Shown: positions 45,257-55,348, counted from the stretch's first letter. The stretch: DNA of 64,000 nt from Ideonella alba (GCF_018069875.1 NZ_JAGQDF010000001.1:434001-498000), one strand, 5' to 3'. Translations and numbers: made by a program. Notes: generated by a model from the letters alone, not told the origin.

Positions 45257-46059
45257 GCGCGCTGCCAGACCACCGGGTTCTTGCGCGTGGCGATCGGCTC
45301 GCCTTCGCGCGCACCGGGACACCACTGGTCGCGGTCATTGGCCTGGATCGCGTTGAGCGCCGGCACCAGGCGCATGCCGGCGTCCATGTAGATGATGGTC
45401 ATCACCGAGCGCGGCTGCGCGCTGTGGTTGGGACCGGCCTTGTGGAAGGTCCAGCCCAGGTGGAAGCTCACCTCGCCCAGGTCGAAGCCGCCCGAGACGA
45501 AGGCGAAGCCGTGGCGCGCCATGTTGGCGCTGATCCGCGCCTCGCTCTCGTCCGAGATGCCCAGGTCGCGGCCGAAGGCCACCGACTGGCTGCCGGCGTA
45601 AAAGCCCAGCGGCCCCATCTCGGGCGGCACCGGCTGCAGCGGGATCCAGGCGGTGATCGTGCGGTCGGAGTCCAGCGGCCAGTAGTACTGGTCGGCATGG
45701 GCCGGCGTGAGGCCGCCGCCCGGCTCCTTGTAGAGCGACTGGTCGTGGTACAGACGTACGCCGTCCACCTCCAGCAGCTCGGCGGCCAGGCGGCCCAGGC
45801 GCCGACCCATCACGAAGCGGCCGACCAGCGGGCTGCGCTCCCACAGGTTCATCACCTGCAGGAAGGCGCGGTCGTAGGTGCTGCGCTCGGCCAGCGGCCG
45901 CTGCTCGGTGTTCAGCGCGATCGTCAGCCGCGTGATCTCGCCGCCATAGGCCTCGAGCGTGTCGGCGCTGAGCACCTGCTTGAGCTTGATGAAGCCGTCG
46001 CGGCGGAACTGCGCGACCTGCTCGGCGCCGAGGGCGTAGGGAGTGTCGAGGTCGGTCAT
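45253..46059 (-). CDS. phytanoyl-CoA dioxygenase-family Fe(II)/2-oxoglutarate enzyme
   Basis: This 268-residue PhyH-like oxygenase shows the metal-binding HxD in TPAHADQYYW (H121, D123), with a distal His at WTFHKAGPNH (H206 or H212) and Arg217 in QPRSV for 2-oxoglutarate. It lacks a signal peptide. It sits between the GH13 and GH92 genes in one tightly packed operon (12 bases from the former, 4-base overlap with the latter). This suggests a small-molecule or sugar-derived substrate related to those enzymes. The true substrate is unknown. Confidence 0.85.
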   Translation of the reverse strand: MTDLDTPYALGAEQVAQFRRDGFIKLKQVLSADTLEAYGGEITRLTIALNTEQRPLAERSTYDRAFLQVMNLWERSPLVGRFVMGRRLGRLAAELLEVDGVRLYHDQSLYKEPGGGLTPAHADQYYWPLDSDRTITAWIPLQPVPPEMGPLGFYAGSQSVAFGRDLGISDESEARISANMARHGFAFVSGGFDLGEVSFHLGWTFHKAGPNHSAQPRSVMTIIYMDAGMRLVPALNAIQANDRDQWCPGAREGEPIATRKNPVVWQRA

Positions 46060-46071
46060 GGCAGGGCGGGG

Positions 46072-47760
46072 TCAGGGGGCAGGGAAGAAGGCCGCCGCGC
46101 CGGCGGGCAGGGGACGGGCAGGGTCCAGGGGCAGGGCGCTGCACCACAGTGGCGGCTCGCCCGCGCAGGCGAGCGCCGCAGCCGGCCAGGCGGCGGGCTG
46201 GCCGCCCAGGTTGAACAGCGCCAGCACCGCGCCCGGGCCGTCGCCGCGGCGCAGCAGCAGCACCTCCCCCTGGGCCCACAGCACGGTGCAGCGCCCCTGG
46301 CGCAGCGCTGGATGGGCGCGGCGCAGGGCGATCAGCGCGCGGGTCTGGTTCAGCATCGAGCGGGGATCGGCCTGCTGGCGGTCCACGGCCAGCGCCGCAT
46401 GCGCCGGGTCGGCCGGCAGCCAGGGCGCTGCGCTGCTGAAGCCGGCCGCGGGCGCTTCGGCCGACCAGGGCATGGGCGTGCGGCAGCCGTCGCGGCCCGG
46501 GATCAGCGGCCAGTTCGCCAGGCCGTAGGGGTCCTGCATCTGCTCGGGGGGCACCTCGCTCTGCGGCAGGCCCAGCTCCTCGCCCTGGTAGACGAAGACC
46601 GTGCCACGCAGCGCCATCAGCAGCGCCATCCAGGTCAGCGGACCCGCAGCAGCGGCCGCGATGGTGCCCCGGCCGGCGGTGCCTGCACCGAGACTAAAGC
46701 CCGTGGCGCCGTCAGCGCCCCAGCGCGAGGCCACGCGTGGCGCGTCGTGGTTGGAGAAGGCCCAGGACGGCCAGCCGGCGTCCTCGGTCCAGGGCTCGAG
46801 TTGGCGCGCCACCCCCGCGGCGTCCGGCCGCGCGCCCAGGAAGGCGAACGAGTAGGCCGTGTGCAGCGCATCGCCGCCGCGGGTGTAGGCCCGCATCGTG
46901 GCCAGCGCCGCCGGGCCACCGATCTCGCCCACGGTCATGCGGCCGGGGTAGCGGTCCATCAGCGCGCGCAGCCGGCGCAGGAAGTCCAGCGACTGCGGCT
47001 GGTCCATCGTGTAGCGGTGCTGCTGCATCAGCACCGGGCTGTCGCCGCGCTGCCCGGGCGGGGCGGGCGGGTTGTCGCGCAGCAGCGGGTCATGGGCGTA
47101 GAGGTTGGCGGTGTCCAGACGGAAGCCGTCCACACCGCGGTCCAGCCAGAAGCGGGCCACGTCCAGCACCGCCTGCTGCACCGCCTCGCAGTGGAAGTTC
47201 AGGTCGGGCATCTGCGGCAGGAACTGGTGCAGGTGGTACTGCCGCCGGCGCGGCTCCCAGCGCCAGGCCGGACCGCCCATCCAGCTGAGCCAGTTGTTGG
47301 GCGGGCTGCCGTCGGGCCGCGGATCGGCCCAGACGTACCAGTCGGCCTTCGGGTTGTCGCGGCTGGCGCGGCTCTCGATGAACCAGGGGTGCTCGGCCGC
47401 GGTGTGGCTCCAGACCTGGTCGATCAGCAGCTTCAGGCCCAGCGCATGGGCCTCGCGGACCAGGGTGTCGACATCCGCCAGCGTGCCGAAGCGCGGGTCG
47501 ATGTCGCAGTGGTCGGCGACGTCGTATCCGAAGTCGCGCATCGGGCTGGGGAAGACCGGGCAGACCCACAGCCCGTCCACGCCCAGCGAGGCGATGTAGG
47601 GCAGGCGTGCGGTCAGGCCCGCCAGATCACCCAGGCCGTCGCAGTTGCTGTCCTGGAAGGAGCGCGGGTAGACCTGGTAGAGCACGGCGCCACGCCACCA
47701 CGGCGCGGTGGGGGCCGGTGCGGGGGCTGTTTCACCCGTGTCGGGTGTCTGCGTGGACAT
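46072..47760 (-). CDS. GH13 alpha-glucosidase (XgtA-like)
   Basis: This 562-residue GH13 enzyme carries VLYQVYPRSFQDSNCDGLGDL. The nucleophile is D216 (GVDGFRLDTANLY), the acid/base E279 (MTVGEIGG) and the transition-state stabiliser D339 (FSNHDAPR). The usual N in conserved region I (DxVxNH) is S here (DQVWSHT). The surrounding sequence (HLHQFLPQMPDLNFH) is of the alpha-glucosidase/XgtA kind. It has no signal peptide and an Ala/Pro-rich N-terminus, so it is cytoplasmic. It heads the operon and is divergent from an AraC-family gene. Confidence 0.93.
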   Translation of the reverse strand: MSTQTPDTGETAPAPAPTAPWWRGAVLYQVYPRSFQDSNCDGLGDLAGLTARLPYIASLGVDGLWVCPVFPSPMRDFGYDVADHCDIDPRFGTLADVDTLVREAHALGLKLLIDQVWSHTAAEHPWFIESRASRDNPKADWYVWADPRPDGSPPNNWLSWMGGPAWRWEPRRRQYHLHQFLPQMPDLNFHCEAVQQAVLDVARFWLDRGVDGFRLDTANLYAHDPLLRDNPPAPPGQRGDSPVLMQQHRYTMDQPQSLDFLRRLRALMDRYPGRMTVGEIGGPAALATMRAYTRGGDALHTAYSFAFLGARPDAAGVARQLEPWTEDAGWPSWAFSNHDAPRVASRWGADGATGFSLGAGTAGRGTIAAAAAGPLTWMALLMALRGTVFVYQGEELGLPQSEVPPEQMQDPYGLANWPLIPGRDGCRTPMPWSAEAPAAGFSSAAPWLPADPAHAALAVDRQQADPRSMLNQTRALIALRRAHPALRQGRCTVLWAQGEVLLLRRGDGPGAVLALFNLGGQPAAWPAAALACAGEPPLWCSALPLDPARPLPAGAAAFFPAP

Positions 47761-47829
47761 GGCGCCGCAGTATGGGCGCTGACCCCGATGGGCGCCACGC
47801 GCGGATCAACCGACAATGACTGTTTTGTT

Positions 47830-47849
47830 ACCTCCATGACCATAGAGGT
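47830..47849 (+). promoter_or_regulatory. imperfect inverted repeat covering ribosome site of AraC gene
   Basis: ACCTCCATG (47830-47838) and CATAGAGGT (47841-47849) form a 9-base inverted repeat with one mismatch and a 2-base spacer. The right arm holds the GAGG ribosome site of the AraC-family gene. It may be an operator in this divergent promoter or a hairpin limiting translation. Nothing else was recognised in 47761-47854. Confidence 0.4.
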
Positions 47850-47854
47850 GTGTC

Positions 47855-48709
47855 TTGAGAGTCGTTCAGGAGTCAGTTCCGCAGGCCCAGGCGCTGACCA
47901 TGCGCGTGCTCGACCTGTCGCTGGCGGCCTTCGATGGCCCGGTCCACATGCACCCGATGCTGGAGCTGACCTGCATCGCGCGTGGCAGCGGCCTGCGCTT
48001 CGTTGGTGACACGGTGGAGCCCTTCGCCCCGGGCGATGTGGTGCTGGTCGCGCCGCAGGTGGCGCATGCCTGGTGGTCAAGCGCATCGCGGCGGGTGGCC
48101 GGCGCGGCGCAGGCCACGGTGATGCAGTTGCATGACACGCCGGCCTTGCAGGGGCTGCCCGAGTGGGCGGCAGGCCCGGGCGTGCTGCTCAGCGAAGCGG
48201 CGGCGGGCTGGGCGCTGCAGGGGCCGCTGGCGGCCGAGGTGGCGGCGGCGCTGCCGGCGCTGTCGAGCACCCAGGGCCTGGCTCAGCTGGGTCAGGCGCT
48301 GGCGCTGCTGGCGCGCATCGCCGCCCCCGAGGCCCGGCGCTGGCGCCGCCCGCTGGGGCTGCGCCAGCGCCGGCCCGAGGCGACAGCCGCCGCCGGGGCG
48401 CGGCGGGTGGACGCCTTGCTGACCTGGGTGCGCGACCACCTGCAGGAGGACCTCAGCGCCGCGGCGGCTGCGCGCCAGCTGCATGTCACGCCGGCCGCCT
48501 TCAGCCGCAGCTTCAAGCGCCTGGTCGGGCGCTCCTTCACCGACTATGTCAACGACCTGCGCATCGCCGAGGCCCGGCTGCTGCTGCGCCGCACGGACCG
48601 CCCGATCAGCGAGGTGGCGGCCGCCTGCGGCTTTGCGACGCTGTCGAACTTCAACGCCCAGTTCCGGCGGCGGGTGGGGGTGTCACCGCGCGAGGATCGG
48701 CGCGGCTGA
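47855..48709 (+). CDS. AraC-family regulator of the GH13/GH92 operon
   Basis: This 284-residue regulator has an N-terminal cupin-like sensing domain (FDGPVHMHPMLELTCIARG, RFVGDTVEPFAPGDVVLVAP) and a C-terminal double HTH (SAAAAARQLHVTPAAFSRSFKRLVG, ISEVAAACGFATLSNFNAQFRRRVG). The start is a TTG at 47855: it has GAGGTG seven bases upstream, an in-frame stop at 47843-47845, and it includes the conserved VVQESVP N-terminus of this group. The first ATG (47900) would lose that. It is divergent from the GH13 gene, which it probably controls. Confidence 0.85.
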   Translation: MRVVQESVPQAQALTMRVLDLSLAAFDGPVHMHPMLELTCIARGSGLRFVGDTVEPFAPGDVVLVAPQVAHAWWSSASRRVAGAAQATVMQLHDTPALQGLPEWAAGPGVLLSEAAAGWALQGPLAAEVAAALPALSSTQGLAQLGQALALLARIAAPEARRWRRPLGLRQRRPEATAAAGARRVDALLTWVRDHLQEDLSAAAAARQLHVTPAAFSRSFKRLVGRSFTDYVNDLRIAEARLLLRRTDRPISEVAAACGFATLSNFNAQFRRRVGVSPREDRRG

Positions 48710-48740
48710 GGGCCGGTGCGCGTCGCGCGGCCACGGCGCG

Positions 48741-49307
48741 TCAGCGCGTGCTGCGGACCAGGCGCACGGCCAGCCGCGAGCCCCTGGGCACGTCATCGCG
48801 CGCCTGACCGTCGCCCAGGTGCACCGCCCAGCCGTTGACGAAGCTGCTCTCAGGCGGCGCACTGGCGGTCTGGCCGCGCATCACGCTGCCGTAGTTGTAG
48901 GGGTTCACCGCCTCGTGCGACAGGCTGGGCGTGCCACTCCAGTGCCAGTCGGCCGGGGCGTCGGGGAAGAGCTGCGGGTCCAGCCCCTGGCCGTTGCGGC
49001 GCACCAGGCGCTGCAGTTCGGGCACCCGCGGCAGGCGCCAGGCACGGCCGCTCTGCTGCGCCAGCGCGCGGGCACGGGCCAGGGCTTCGGTGTGGCGCAG
49101 CAGCTCAGGCGTTCCGCCGCAGGCCCGGCCAGTCCAGCGCTGGCCCAGCAGACAGCGCGACCAGGCCAGGTGGGTGGCCGGGTCCAGGATCTCCTGGCCA
49201 TCCTGGGAGGGCGCCAGCGCCGCGGCCGCGGCCGAGGCGGCCAGCAGCAGGGCGGCCGCCAGCGTGGCTGGCAGACCCAGGCCGGCGAGTGCAGGGGGAC
49301 AGTGCAT
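48741..49307 (-). CDS. exported DUF1566 (Lcl-type) protein
   Basis: This 188-residue protein has a signal peptide (TLAAALLLAASAAAAALA). DUF1566/Lcl-C features follow: ILDPATHLAWSRCLLGQRW, ALARARALAQQSGRAWRLPRVPELQRLV, and HWSGTPSLSHEA. Two cysteines (CLLGQRWTGRAC) could form a disulfide. ATG 49307 was chosen because it precedes the signal peptide directly; the longer frame overlaps the urtA leader. Function is unknown; it is convergent with the AraC-family gene. Confidence 0.78.
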   Translation of the reverse strand: MHCPPALAGLGLPATLAAALLLAASAAAAALAPSQDGQEILDPATHLAWSRCLLGQRWTGRACGGTPELLRHTEALARARALAQQSGRAWRLPRVPELQRLVRRNGQGLDPQLFPDAPADWHWSGTPSLSHEAVNPYNYGSVMRGQTASAPPESSFVNGWAVHLGDGQARDDVPRGSRLAVRLVRSTR

Positions 49308-49405
49308 GCGCCTCACTCTACGCCAGTGTGCGTATGGTCGGTCCGGGCGGCGGCTTCTAACCTGCGGGCACTGATTCACCCCCAACCCCTCCCAGGAGCA
49401 CCCGC

Positions 49406-50671
49406 ATGCAATTCACCCGCCGTTCCATCACCGCGCTGGCCGCCGCCGCCTGCGCGCTCGGCTTCACCACGCTGGCCCAGGCGGCCGACACCATCAAGGT
49501 GGGCGTGCTGCACTCGCTGTCGGGCACGATGGCGATCTCGGAAACCGTGCTGAAGGACACCGTCCTGATGGCCATCGACGAGATCAACGCCAAGGGCGGC
49601 CTGCTGGGCAAGAAGCTCGAGCCGGTGGTGGTGGACCCGGCCTCGAACTGGCCGCTGTTCGCCGAGAAGGCCAAGCAACTGATCGACCAGGACAAGGTGG
49701 CCGTGGTCTTCGGCTGCTGGACCTCGGTGTCGCGCAAGTCGGTGCTGCCGGTCTTCGAAGAGAAGAACTCGCTGCTGTTCTACCCCGTGCAGTACGAAGG
49801 CGAAGAGCTCAGCAAGAACGTCTTCTACACCGGCGCCGCGCCCAACCAGCAGGCGATTCCCGCGGTGGAATACCTGATGAGCAAGGACGGCGGCTCGGCC
49901 AAGCGCTTCGTGCTGCTGGGCACCGACTACGTCTACCCGCGCACCACCAACAAGATCCTGCGCGCCTTCCTGAAGAGCAAGGGCGTCGCCGAGGCCGACA
50001 TCATGGAGGAGTACACCCCCTTCGGCCACTCCGACTACCAGAGCATCATCGCCAAGATCAAGAAGTTCGCCTCTGAAGGCAAGAAGACGGCGGTGGTCTC
50101 GACCATCAACGGCGACTCCAACGTGCCCTTCTACAAGGAACTGGGCAACCAGGGCCTGAAGGCGACCGACGTGCCGGTGGTGGCCTTCTCGGTGGGTGAA
50201 GAGGAACTGCGTGGCGTCGACACCAAGCCGCTGGTCGGCCACCTGGCCGCCTGGAACTACTTCATGAGCATCAAGAACCCGACCAACGCCGAGTTCGTCA
50301 AGAAGTGGAGCGACTACGCCAAGGCCAAGGGCATCGCCGGCCACAAGGACAAGCCGCTGACCAATGACCCGATGGAAGCCACCTACATCGGCATCAACAT
50401 GTGGGCCCAGGCCGTGACCAAGGCCAAGTCCACCGACACCGACAAGGTGATCGCGGCGATGGCCGGCCAGACCTTCAAGGCCCCGGGCGGCTTCACCAGC
50501 ACGATGGACAAGGAAAACCACCACCTGCACAAGCCGGTGTTCATCGGTGAGGTCAAGGCCGACGGCCAGTTCAACGTGGTGTGGAAGACCCCGGGTCCGG
50601 TCGTGGCCGATCCGTGGAGCGACTACATCGCCGAGAACAAGGGCAAGAAGAACGTCCCCGAGAAGAAATAA
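49406..50671 (+). CDS. urtA: urea ABC transporter substrate-binding protein UrtA
   Basis: This 421-residue periplasmic binding protein has a signal peptide (ALAAAACALGFTTLAQA). Typical UrtA sequences include TIKVGVLHSLSGTMAISET, AVVFGCWTSVSRKSVLPVFE, LLFYPVQYEGEE, FVLLGTDYVYPRTTN and NDPMEATYIGINMWAQAV. The start has AGGAG seven bases upstream. It captures urea for the four genes that follow. It is followed by several hairpins, which probably keep its level above that of the membrane subunits. Confidence 0.98.
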   Translation: MQFTRRSITALAAAACALGFTTLAQAADTIKVGVLHSLSGTMAISETVLKDTVLMAIDEINAKGGLLGKKLEPVVVDPASNWPLFAEKAKQLIDQDKVAVVFGCWTSVSRKSVLPVFEEKNSLLFYPVQYEGEELSKNVFYTGAAPNQQAIPAVEYLMSKDGGSAKRFVLLGTDYVYPRTTNKILRAFLKSKGVAEADIMEEYTPFGHSDYQSIIAKIKKFASEGKKTAVVSTINGDSNVPFYKELGNQGLKATDVPVVAFSVGEEELRGVDTKPLVGHLAAWNYFMSIKNPTNAEFVKKWSDYAKAKGIAGHKDKPLTNDPMEATYIGINMWAQAVTKAKSTDTDKVIAAMAGQTFKAPGGFTSTMDKENHHLHKPVFIGEVKADGQFNVVWKTPGPVVADPWSDYIAENKGKKNVPEKK

Positions 50672-50769
50672 CCCCCCCTACCGCAGCACAGCTGCGGCCC
50701 CCAGGGCGCGAGTTCTGGGGGCGACGCGAGTGGACCGGCGAAGCCGGATCCACCGCGTCTGCCGGAAGG

Positions 50770-50794
50770 CGCGGGCGGCTGGCGCCGGCCCGCG
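50770..50794 (+). terminator. attenuator hairpin in the urtA-urtB spacer
   Basis: CGCGGGC (50770-50776) pairs with GCCCGCG (50788-50794), and TTTTCGTTT follows, giving a rho-independent-like shape. Two smaller hairpins occur earlier in the same 146-base spacer: CCGCAGC/GCTGCGG from 50680, and CCCCCAG/CTGGGGG nearby. Partial termination would make binding protein in excess over permease and ATPase subunits. This is inferred from shape only. Confidence 0.5.
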
Positions 50795-50817
50795 TTTTCG
50801 TTTGTCGAGGGATGGTG

Positions 50818-52392
50818 ATGATTCGTTGGATTCTTGGCCTTGGGCTGTCGTTGGTGGCGATGTGTGCTTCGGCGCTGACGGCGGAGCAGGCGCGGGCGAT
50901 CGCGGCGGGCGAGACCGATGCGCGGATCGCGGCGCTGGGCGAGGCGGCCAAGGTGCCGGATGCGGCGCTGGCGGGCTTCGTGCAGGCGCTGCTGGATGAC
51001 GCGGTCAAGCTGACGCCCAAGGCGGTGCTGGTGATCGATGGCACGGCCGTCAAGGATGCGGTCACCGGTGCGGCGGCCACGTTGCCGGACGACGCCGAGG
51101 ACGTGGTCAACAACAACCGCATGCGCGGTGCGCTGCAGGCGGTGCAAGCGTCGATGAAGCTGCTGTCGCCCGAGCTGGCGGTGCGCCAGGCGGCGGTGGC
51201 CGAGCTGGCCAAGGGCGGCGTGGATGAGTCGCAGCTGCCGCTGCTGGACAAGGCGGTCGACGCCGAACCCGATGCGGCGCTGAAGGCCACGCTGGGCCGC
51301 CTGCGCGCCAATGTGCTGGTGTCGTCGGCCGACAAGGACAAGCGACTGGCGGCGGTGAAAGAACTGGCCGCCAGTGCGGAGCCCCAGGTCAAGGCGCTGC
51401 TGCAGGAGCGCCTGGGCAGCGAAGCCGACGCCGAGGTCAAGGGCGCGCTGATGAGCGCGATCGGCCAGGTCGAGTCGCGCCTGGTCTGGGGCGAGCGCCT
51501 GGGCGTGGTCTTCACCGGCGTCAGCCTGGGCAGCATCCTGCTGCTGGTGGCGCTGGGCCTGGCGATCACCTACGGCCTGATGGGCGTGATCAACATGGCG
51601 CACGGCGAGCTGATGATGATCGGCGCCTACGCCACCTACGTGGTGCAGAACCTGTTCCGGGCCTATGCGCCCGGCGCGTTCGATTTCTACCTGTGGCTGG
51701 CGGTGCCGGCCTCGTTCCTGGCGGCGGCGCTGGTGGGCGCGGTGCTGGAGCGCACGGTGCTGCGCTGGCTCTACGGTCGGCCGCTGGAGACCCTGCTGGC
51801 CACCTGGGGCATCTCGCTGGTGCTGATGCAGGGCGTGCGCTCGCTGTTTGGCGCGCAGAACGTGCCGGTGGAGAACCCGGCCTGGCTGTCGGGCGGCATC
51901 GCGGTGCTGCCCAATCTGACGCTGCCCTACAACCGCATCGCCATCATCGGTTTCGCCTTCGCGGTGCTGGCCGGCGTGGCGCTGCTGATCGCCCGCACCC
52001 GGCTGGGTCTGTTCGTGCGCGGCGTCACGCAGAACCGCCGCATGGCCGCCTGCGTGGGCATCCACACCGCGCGCATCGACACCTATGCGTTCTCGCTGGG
52101 CGCCGGCATCGCCGGGCTGGCGGGCTGCGCGCTCAGCCAGGTGGGCAACGTCGGTCCGGACCTGGGCCAGAGCTATATCGTCGACAGCTTCATGGTGGTG
52201 GTGCTGGGCGGCGTGGGCCAGCTGGCCGGCACGGTCTACGCCGCGCTGGGTCTGGGTGTGCTGAACAAGTTCCTGGAAGGCTGGGCCGGTGCGGTGCTGG
52301 CCAAGATCATGGTGCTGGTGTTCATCGTGGTGTTCATCCAGAAGCGTCCGCAAGGGCTGTTCGCGATGAAGGGCCGAAGCGCCGAGGCATGA
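50818..52392 (+). CDS. urtB: urea ABC transporter permease UrtB
   Basis: This 524-residue protein has a signal-like start (LGLGLSLVAMCASALTAEQ) and an N-terminal extension of about 220 residues rich in Ala and Lys helical repeats, as usual in proteobacterial UrtB. A branched-chain amino acid-type permease domain follows from about residue 228 (GVSLGSILLLVALGLAITYGL, VINMAHGELMMIGAYATYVV) with about eight membrane helices. The ATG at 50818 has GAGG at correct spacing; ATG 50812 would place that ribosome site too close. The gene ends one base before urtC. Confidence 0.96.
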   Translation: MIRWILGLGLSLVAMCASALTAEQARAIAAGETDARIAALGEAAKVPDAALAGFVQALLDDAVKLTPKAVLVIDGTAVKDAVTGAAATLPDDAEDVVNNNRMRGALQAVQASMKLLSPELAVRQAAVAELAKGGVDESQLPLLDKAVDAEPDAALKATLGRLRANVLVSSADKDKRLAAVKELAASAEPQVKALLQERLGSEADAEVKGALMSAIGQVESRLVWGERLGVVFTGVSLGSILLLVALGLAITYGLMGVINMAHGELMMIGAYATYVVQNLFRAYAPGAFDFYLWLAVPASFLAAALVGAVLERTVLRWLYGRPLETLLATWGISLVLMQGVRSLFGAQNVPVENPAWLSGGIAVLPNLTLPYNRIAIIGFAFAVLAGVALLIARTRLGLFVRGVTQNRRMAACVGIHTARIDTYAFSLGAGIAGLAGCALSQVGNVGPDLGQSYIVDSFMVVVLGGVGQLAGTVYAALGLGVLNKFLEGWAGAVLAKIMVLVFIVVFIQKRPQGLFAMKGRSAEA

Positions 52393-52393
52393 G

Positions 52394-53517
52394 ATGACAA
52401 CGACGACCCTGACCCTTCCCGCGCCGCGCCGCGGCCTGCTGCTCACCCCCGCCGGCTGGTCCGGCGTGCTGCTGGCCACCCTGGTGGTGACCGCGCTGGT
52501 GCCGGTGCTGAACCTGCTGGTGCCGGCGGGCAGCGCGTTCCACCTCAGCGACTTCTATGTGCAGCTGGCCGGCAAGATCATGTGCTATGCGATCTGCGCG
52601 CTGGCGATGGACCTGATCTGGGGCTACACCGGCATCCTCAGCCTGGGCCATGGCCTCTTCTTCGCGCTGGGCGGCTACGCGATGGGCATGTACCTGATGC
52701 GCCAGATCGGCCGCGACGGCAACTACCAGACCGAACTGCCCGACTTCATGGTCTTCCTGGACTGGAAGGCACTGCCCTGGCACTGGGCCTGGAGCGACAG
52801 CTTTGTGCTGCAGATGGGGCTGGTGCTGGTGGTGCCGGGCCTGCTGGCCTTCGTGTTCGGTTTCTTCGCCTTCCGCAGCCGCATCAAGGGCGTGTACTTC
52901 AGCATCATCACGCAGGCCATGACCTTCGCGGCGATGCTGCTGTTCTTCCGCAACGAGACCGGCTTCGGCGGCAACAACGGCTTCACTGACTTCAAGCGCA
53001 TCCTGGACATCCCGATCGCCCAGCCGTCCACCCGCATGGTGCTGTTCGTCATCACCGGCCTGACGCTGATCGGCTTCTACCTGATGGCCCGCGCCATCGT
53101 GAACAGCAAGTTCGGCCGGGTGCTGCAGGCGATCCGCGATGCCGAGAGCCGCGTGATGTTCACCGGCTACAACCCGCTGGCCTACAAGCTGGCGATCTGG
53201 ACCTTGAGTGCCGTGATGTGCGGCGTGGCGGGTGCGCTGTATGTGCCGCAGGTGGGCATCATCAACCCGGGCGAGATGAGCGCGGCGGCCTCGATCGAGA
53301 TCGCCATCTGGGCCGCGGTGGGCGGTCGCGCCACGCTGATCGGGCCGATCGTCGGCGCCTTCTTCGTCAATGGCGCGAAGAGCTGGTTCACGCAGGTGTT
53401 CCCCGAGTTCTGGCTGTATTTCCTGGGCGCGCTGTTCATTGCGGTGACGCTGTTCCTGCCGCAGGGATTGGTCGGCCTGGTGGATCGCCTGAAGGGCGCG
53501 AAGAAGGAGGAGCGCGC

Positions 53518-53521
<4 letters not shown>
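52394..53521 (+). CDS. urtC: urea ABC transporter permease UrtC
   Basis: This 375-residue LivM-type permease has about ten hydrophobic segments. Characteristic sequences are CYAICALAMDLIWGYTGILS, GHGLFFALGGYAMGMYLM, YFSIITQAMTFAAMLLFFRNE and the cytoplasmic docking motif ending PIVGAFFVNGAKSWF. It pairs with UrtB. It starts one base after the urtB stop, and its stop overlaps urtD by 4 bases. Confidence 0.97.
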
Positions 53522-54399
<878 letters not shown>

Positions 54400-54400
54400 G

Positions 54401-55093
54401 ATGCTGAAGGTCGACGGCCTGAACCAGTACTACGGCGGCAGCCACATCCTGCGCGGTGTCTCGTTCGAGGCGCGGCTGGGCGAGGTGACGGTGGTGCTGG
54501 GCCGCAACGGCGTGGGCAAGACCACGCTGCTCAAGAGCCTGATGGGCGTGGTGCCGGTGAAGACCGGCACGGTGCAGCTGGGCGGACGCGACCTGACCCG
54601 CGCCACGCCCTATGAGCGCGTGCGCGCCGGCATGGGCTATGTGCCGCAGGGCCGTGAGATCTTCGGTCGCCTGACGGTGGAGGACAACCTGCGCATGGGC
54701 CTGGCCAGCCGGCCGGCGGGCACCAAGATCCCGGATGAGCTGTTCACGCTGTTCCCGGTGCTCAAGCAGATGATTGCGCGTCGCGGCGGTGACCTGTCGG
54801 GCGGCCAGCAGCAGCAGCTGGCGATCGCCCGCGCGCTGGCGCCAGGCCCGAAGCTGCTGATCCTGGACGAGCCCACCGAGGGCATCCAGCCCAGCATCAT
54901 CAAGGACATCGGCCGCGTGATCCGCATGCTGGCCGACCGCGGCGACATGGCCATCGTGCTGGTCGAGCAGTACTACGACTTCGCCGCCGAGCTGGCCGAT
55001 CAGTACCTGGTGATGGAGCGCGGCGAGATCATCGCCCGCGGCCGCGGCGAGGACATGGCGGCCAATGGCGTGCGCGAGCTGATGTCGATCTGA
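54401..55093 (+). CDS. urtE: urea ABC transporter ATP-binding protein UrtE
   Basis: This 230-residue ATPase has Walker A GRNGVGKTTLLKS, signature LSGGQQQQLAIARALA, Walker B LLILDEPTEGIQPS and the H-loop VLVEQYYDFA. The start ATG 54401 gives the family's usual MLKVDGLNQYYGG and lies one base after the urtD stop. A TTG at 54389 has GGAGGT five bases upstream and would add four residues, so it is a real alternative. It is the last gene of the urt operon. Confidence 0.96.
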   Translation: MLKVDGLNQYYGGSHILRGVSFEARLGEVTVVLGRNGVGKTTLLKSLMGVVPVKTGTVQLGGRDLTRATPYERVRAGMGYVPQGREIFGRLTVEDNLRMGLASRPAGTKIPDELFTLFPVLKQMIARRGGDLSGGQQQQLAIARALAPGPKLLILDEPTEGIQPSIIKDIGRVIRMLADRGDMAIVLVEQYYDFAAELADQYLVMERGEIIARGRGEDMAANGVRELMSI

Positions 55094-55111
55094 GGACCCT
55101 GCCGGCCCGCC

Positions 55112-55348
55112 TCACCAGGGCAGGCCGCTGTCCTTGATGATTTTCTCGGTCTCCTGCTGGTCCAGCTTCAGGGCCAGGTCGCGGCGTTTCTCCAGGGCCT
55201 GCCTGGTCAGGAACGGCGCCAGCTTGGCCTTGGCTGCCTTGGCCTTGGCGTCCTCGGGGTTCTTCGACAGGATCTTGTTCAGGCCCTCGAGCTCCTTCAA
55301 CAGGCGGTCGAGGTCCTTGTTGAAGGCGTCGATGTACTTGTGACCCAT
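55112..55348 (-). CDS. small highly charged helical protein, hypothetical
   Basis: This 78-residue protein is mostly helix-forming, rich in Lys, Glu, Leu and Ala (LDRLLKELEGLNKILSKNPED, ALEKRRDLALKLDQQETEK), and ends with SGLPW. No signal, membrane helix or known family was recognised. ATG 55348 is the only good start. It is convergent with urtE, 18 bases away, and 83 bases downstream of the regulator gene. A coiled-coil or nucleic-acid-binding role is possible but unproved. Confidence 0.65.
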   Translation of the reverse strand: MGHKYIDAFNKDLDRLLKELEGLNKILSKNPEDAKAKAAKAKLAPFLTRQALEKRRDLALKLDQQETEKIIKDSGLPW

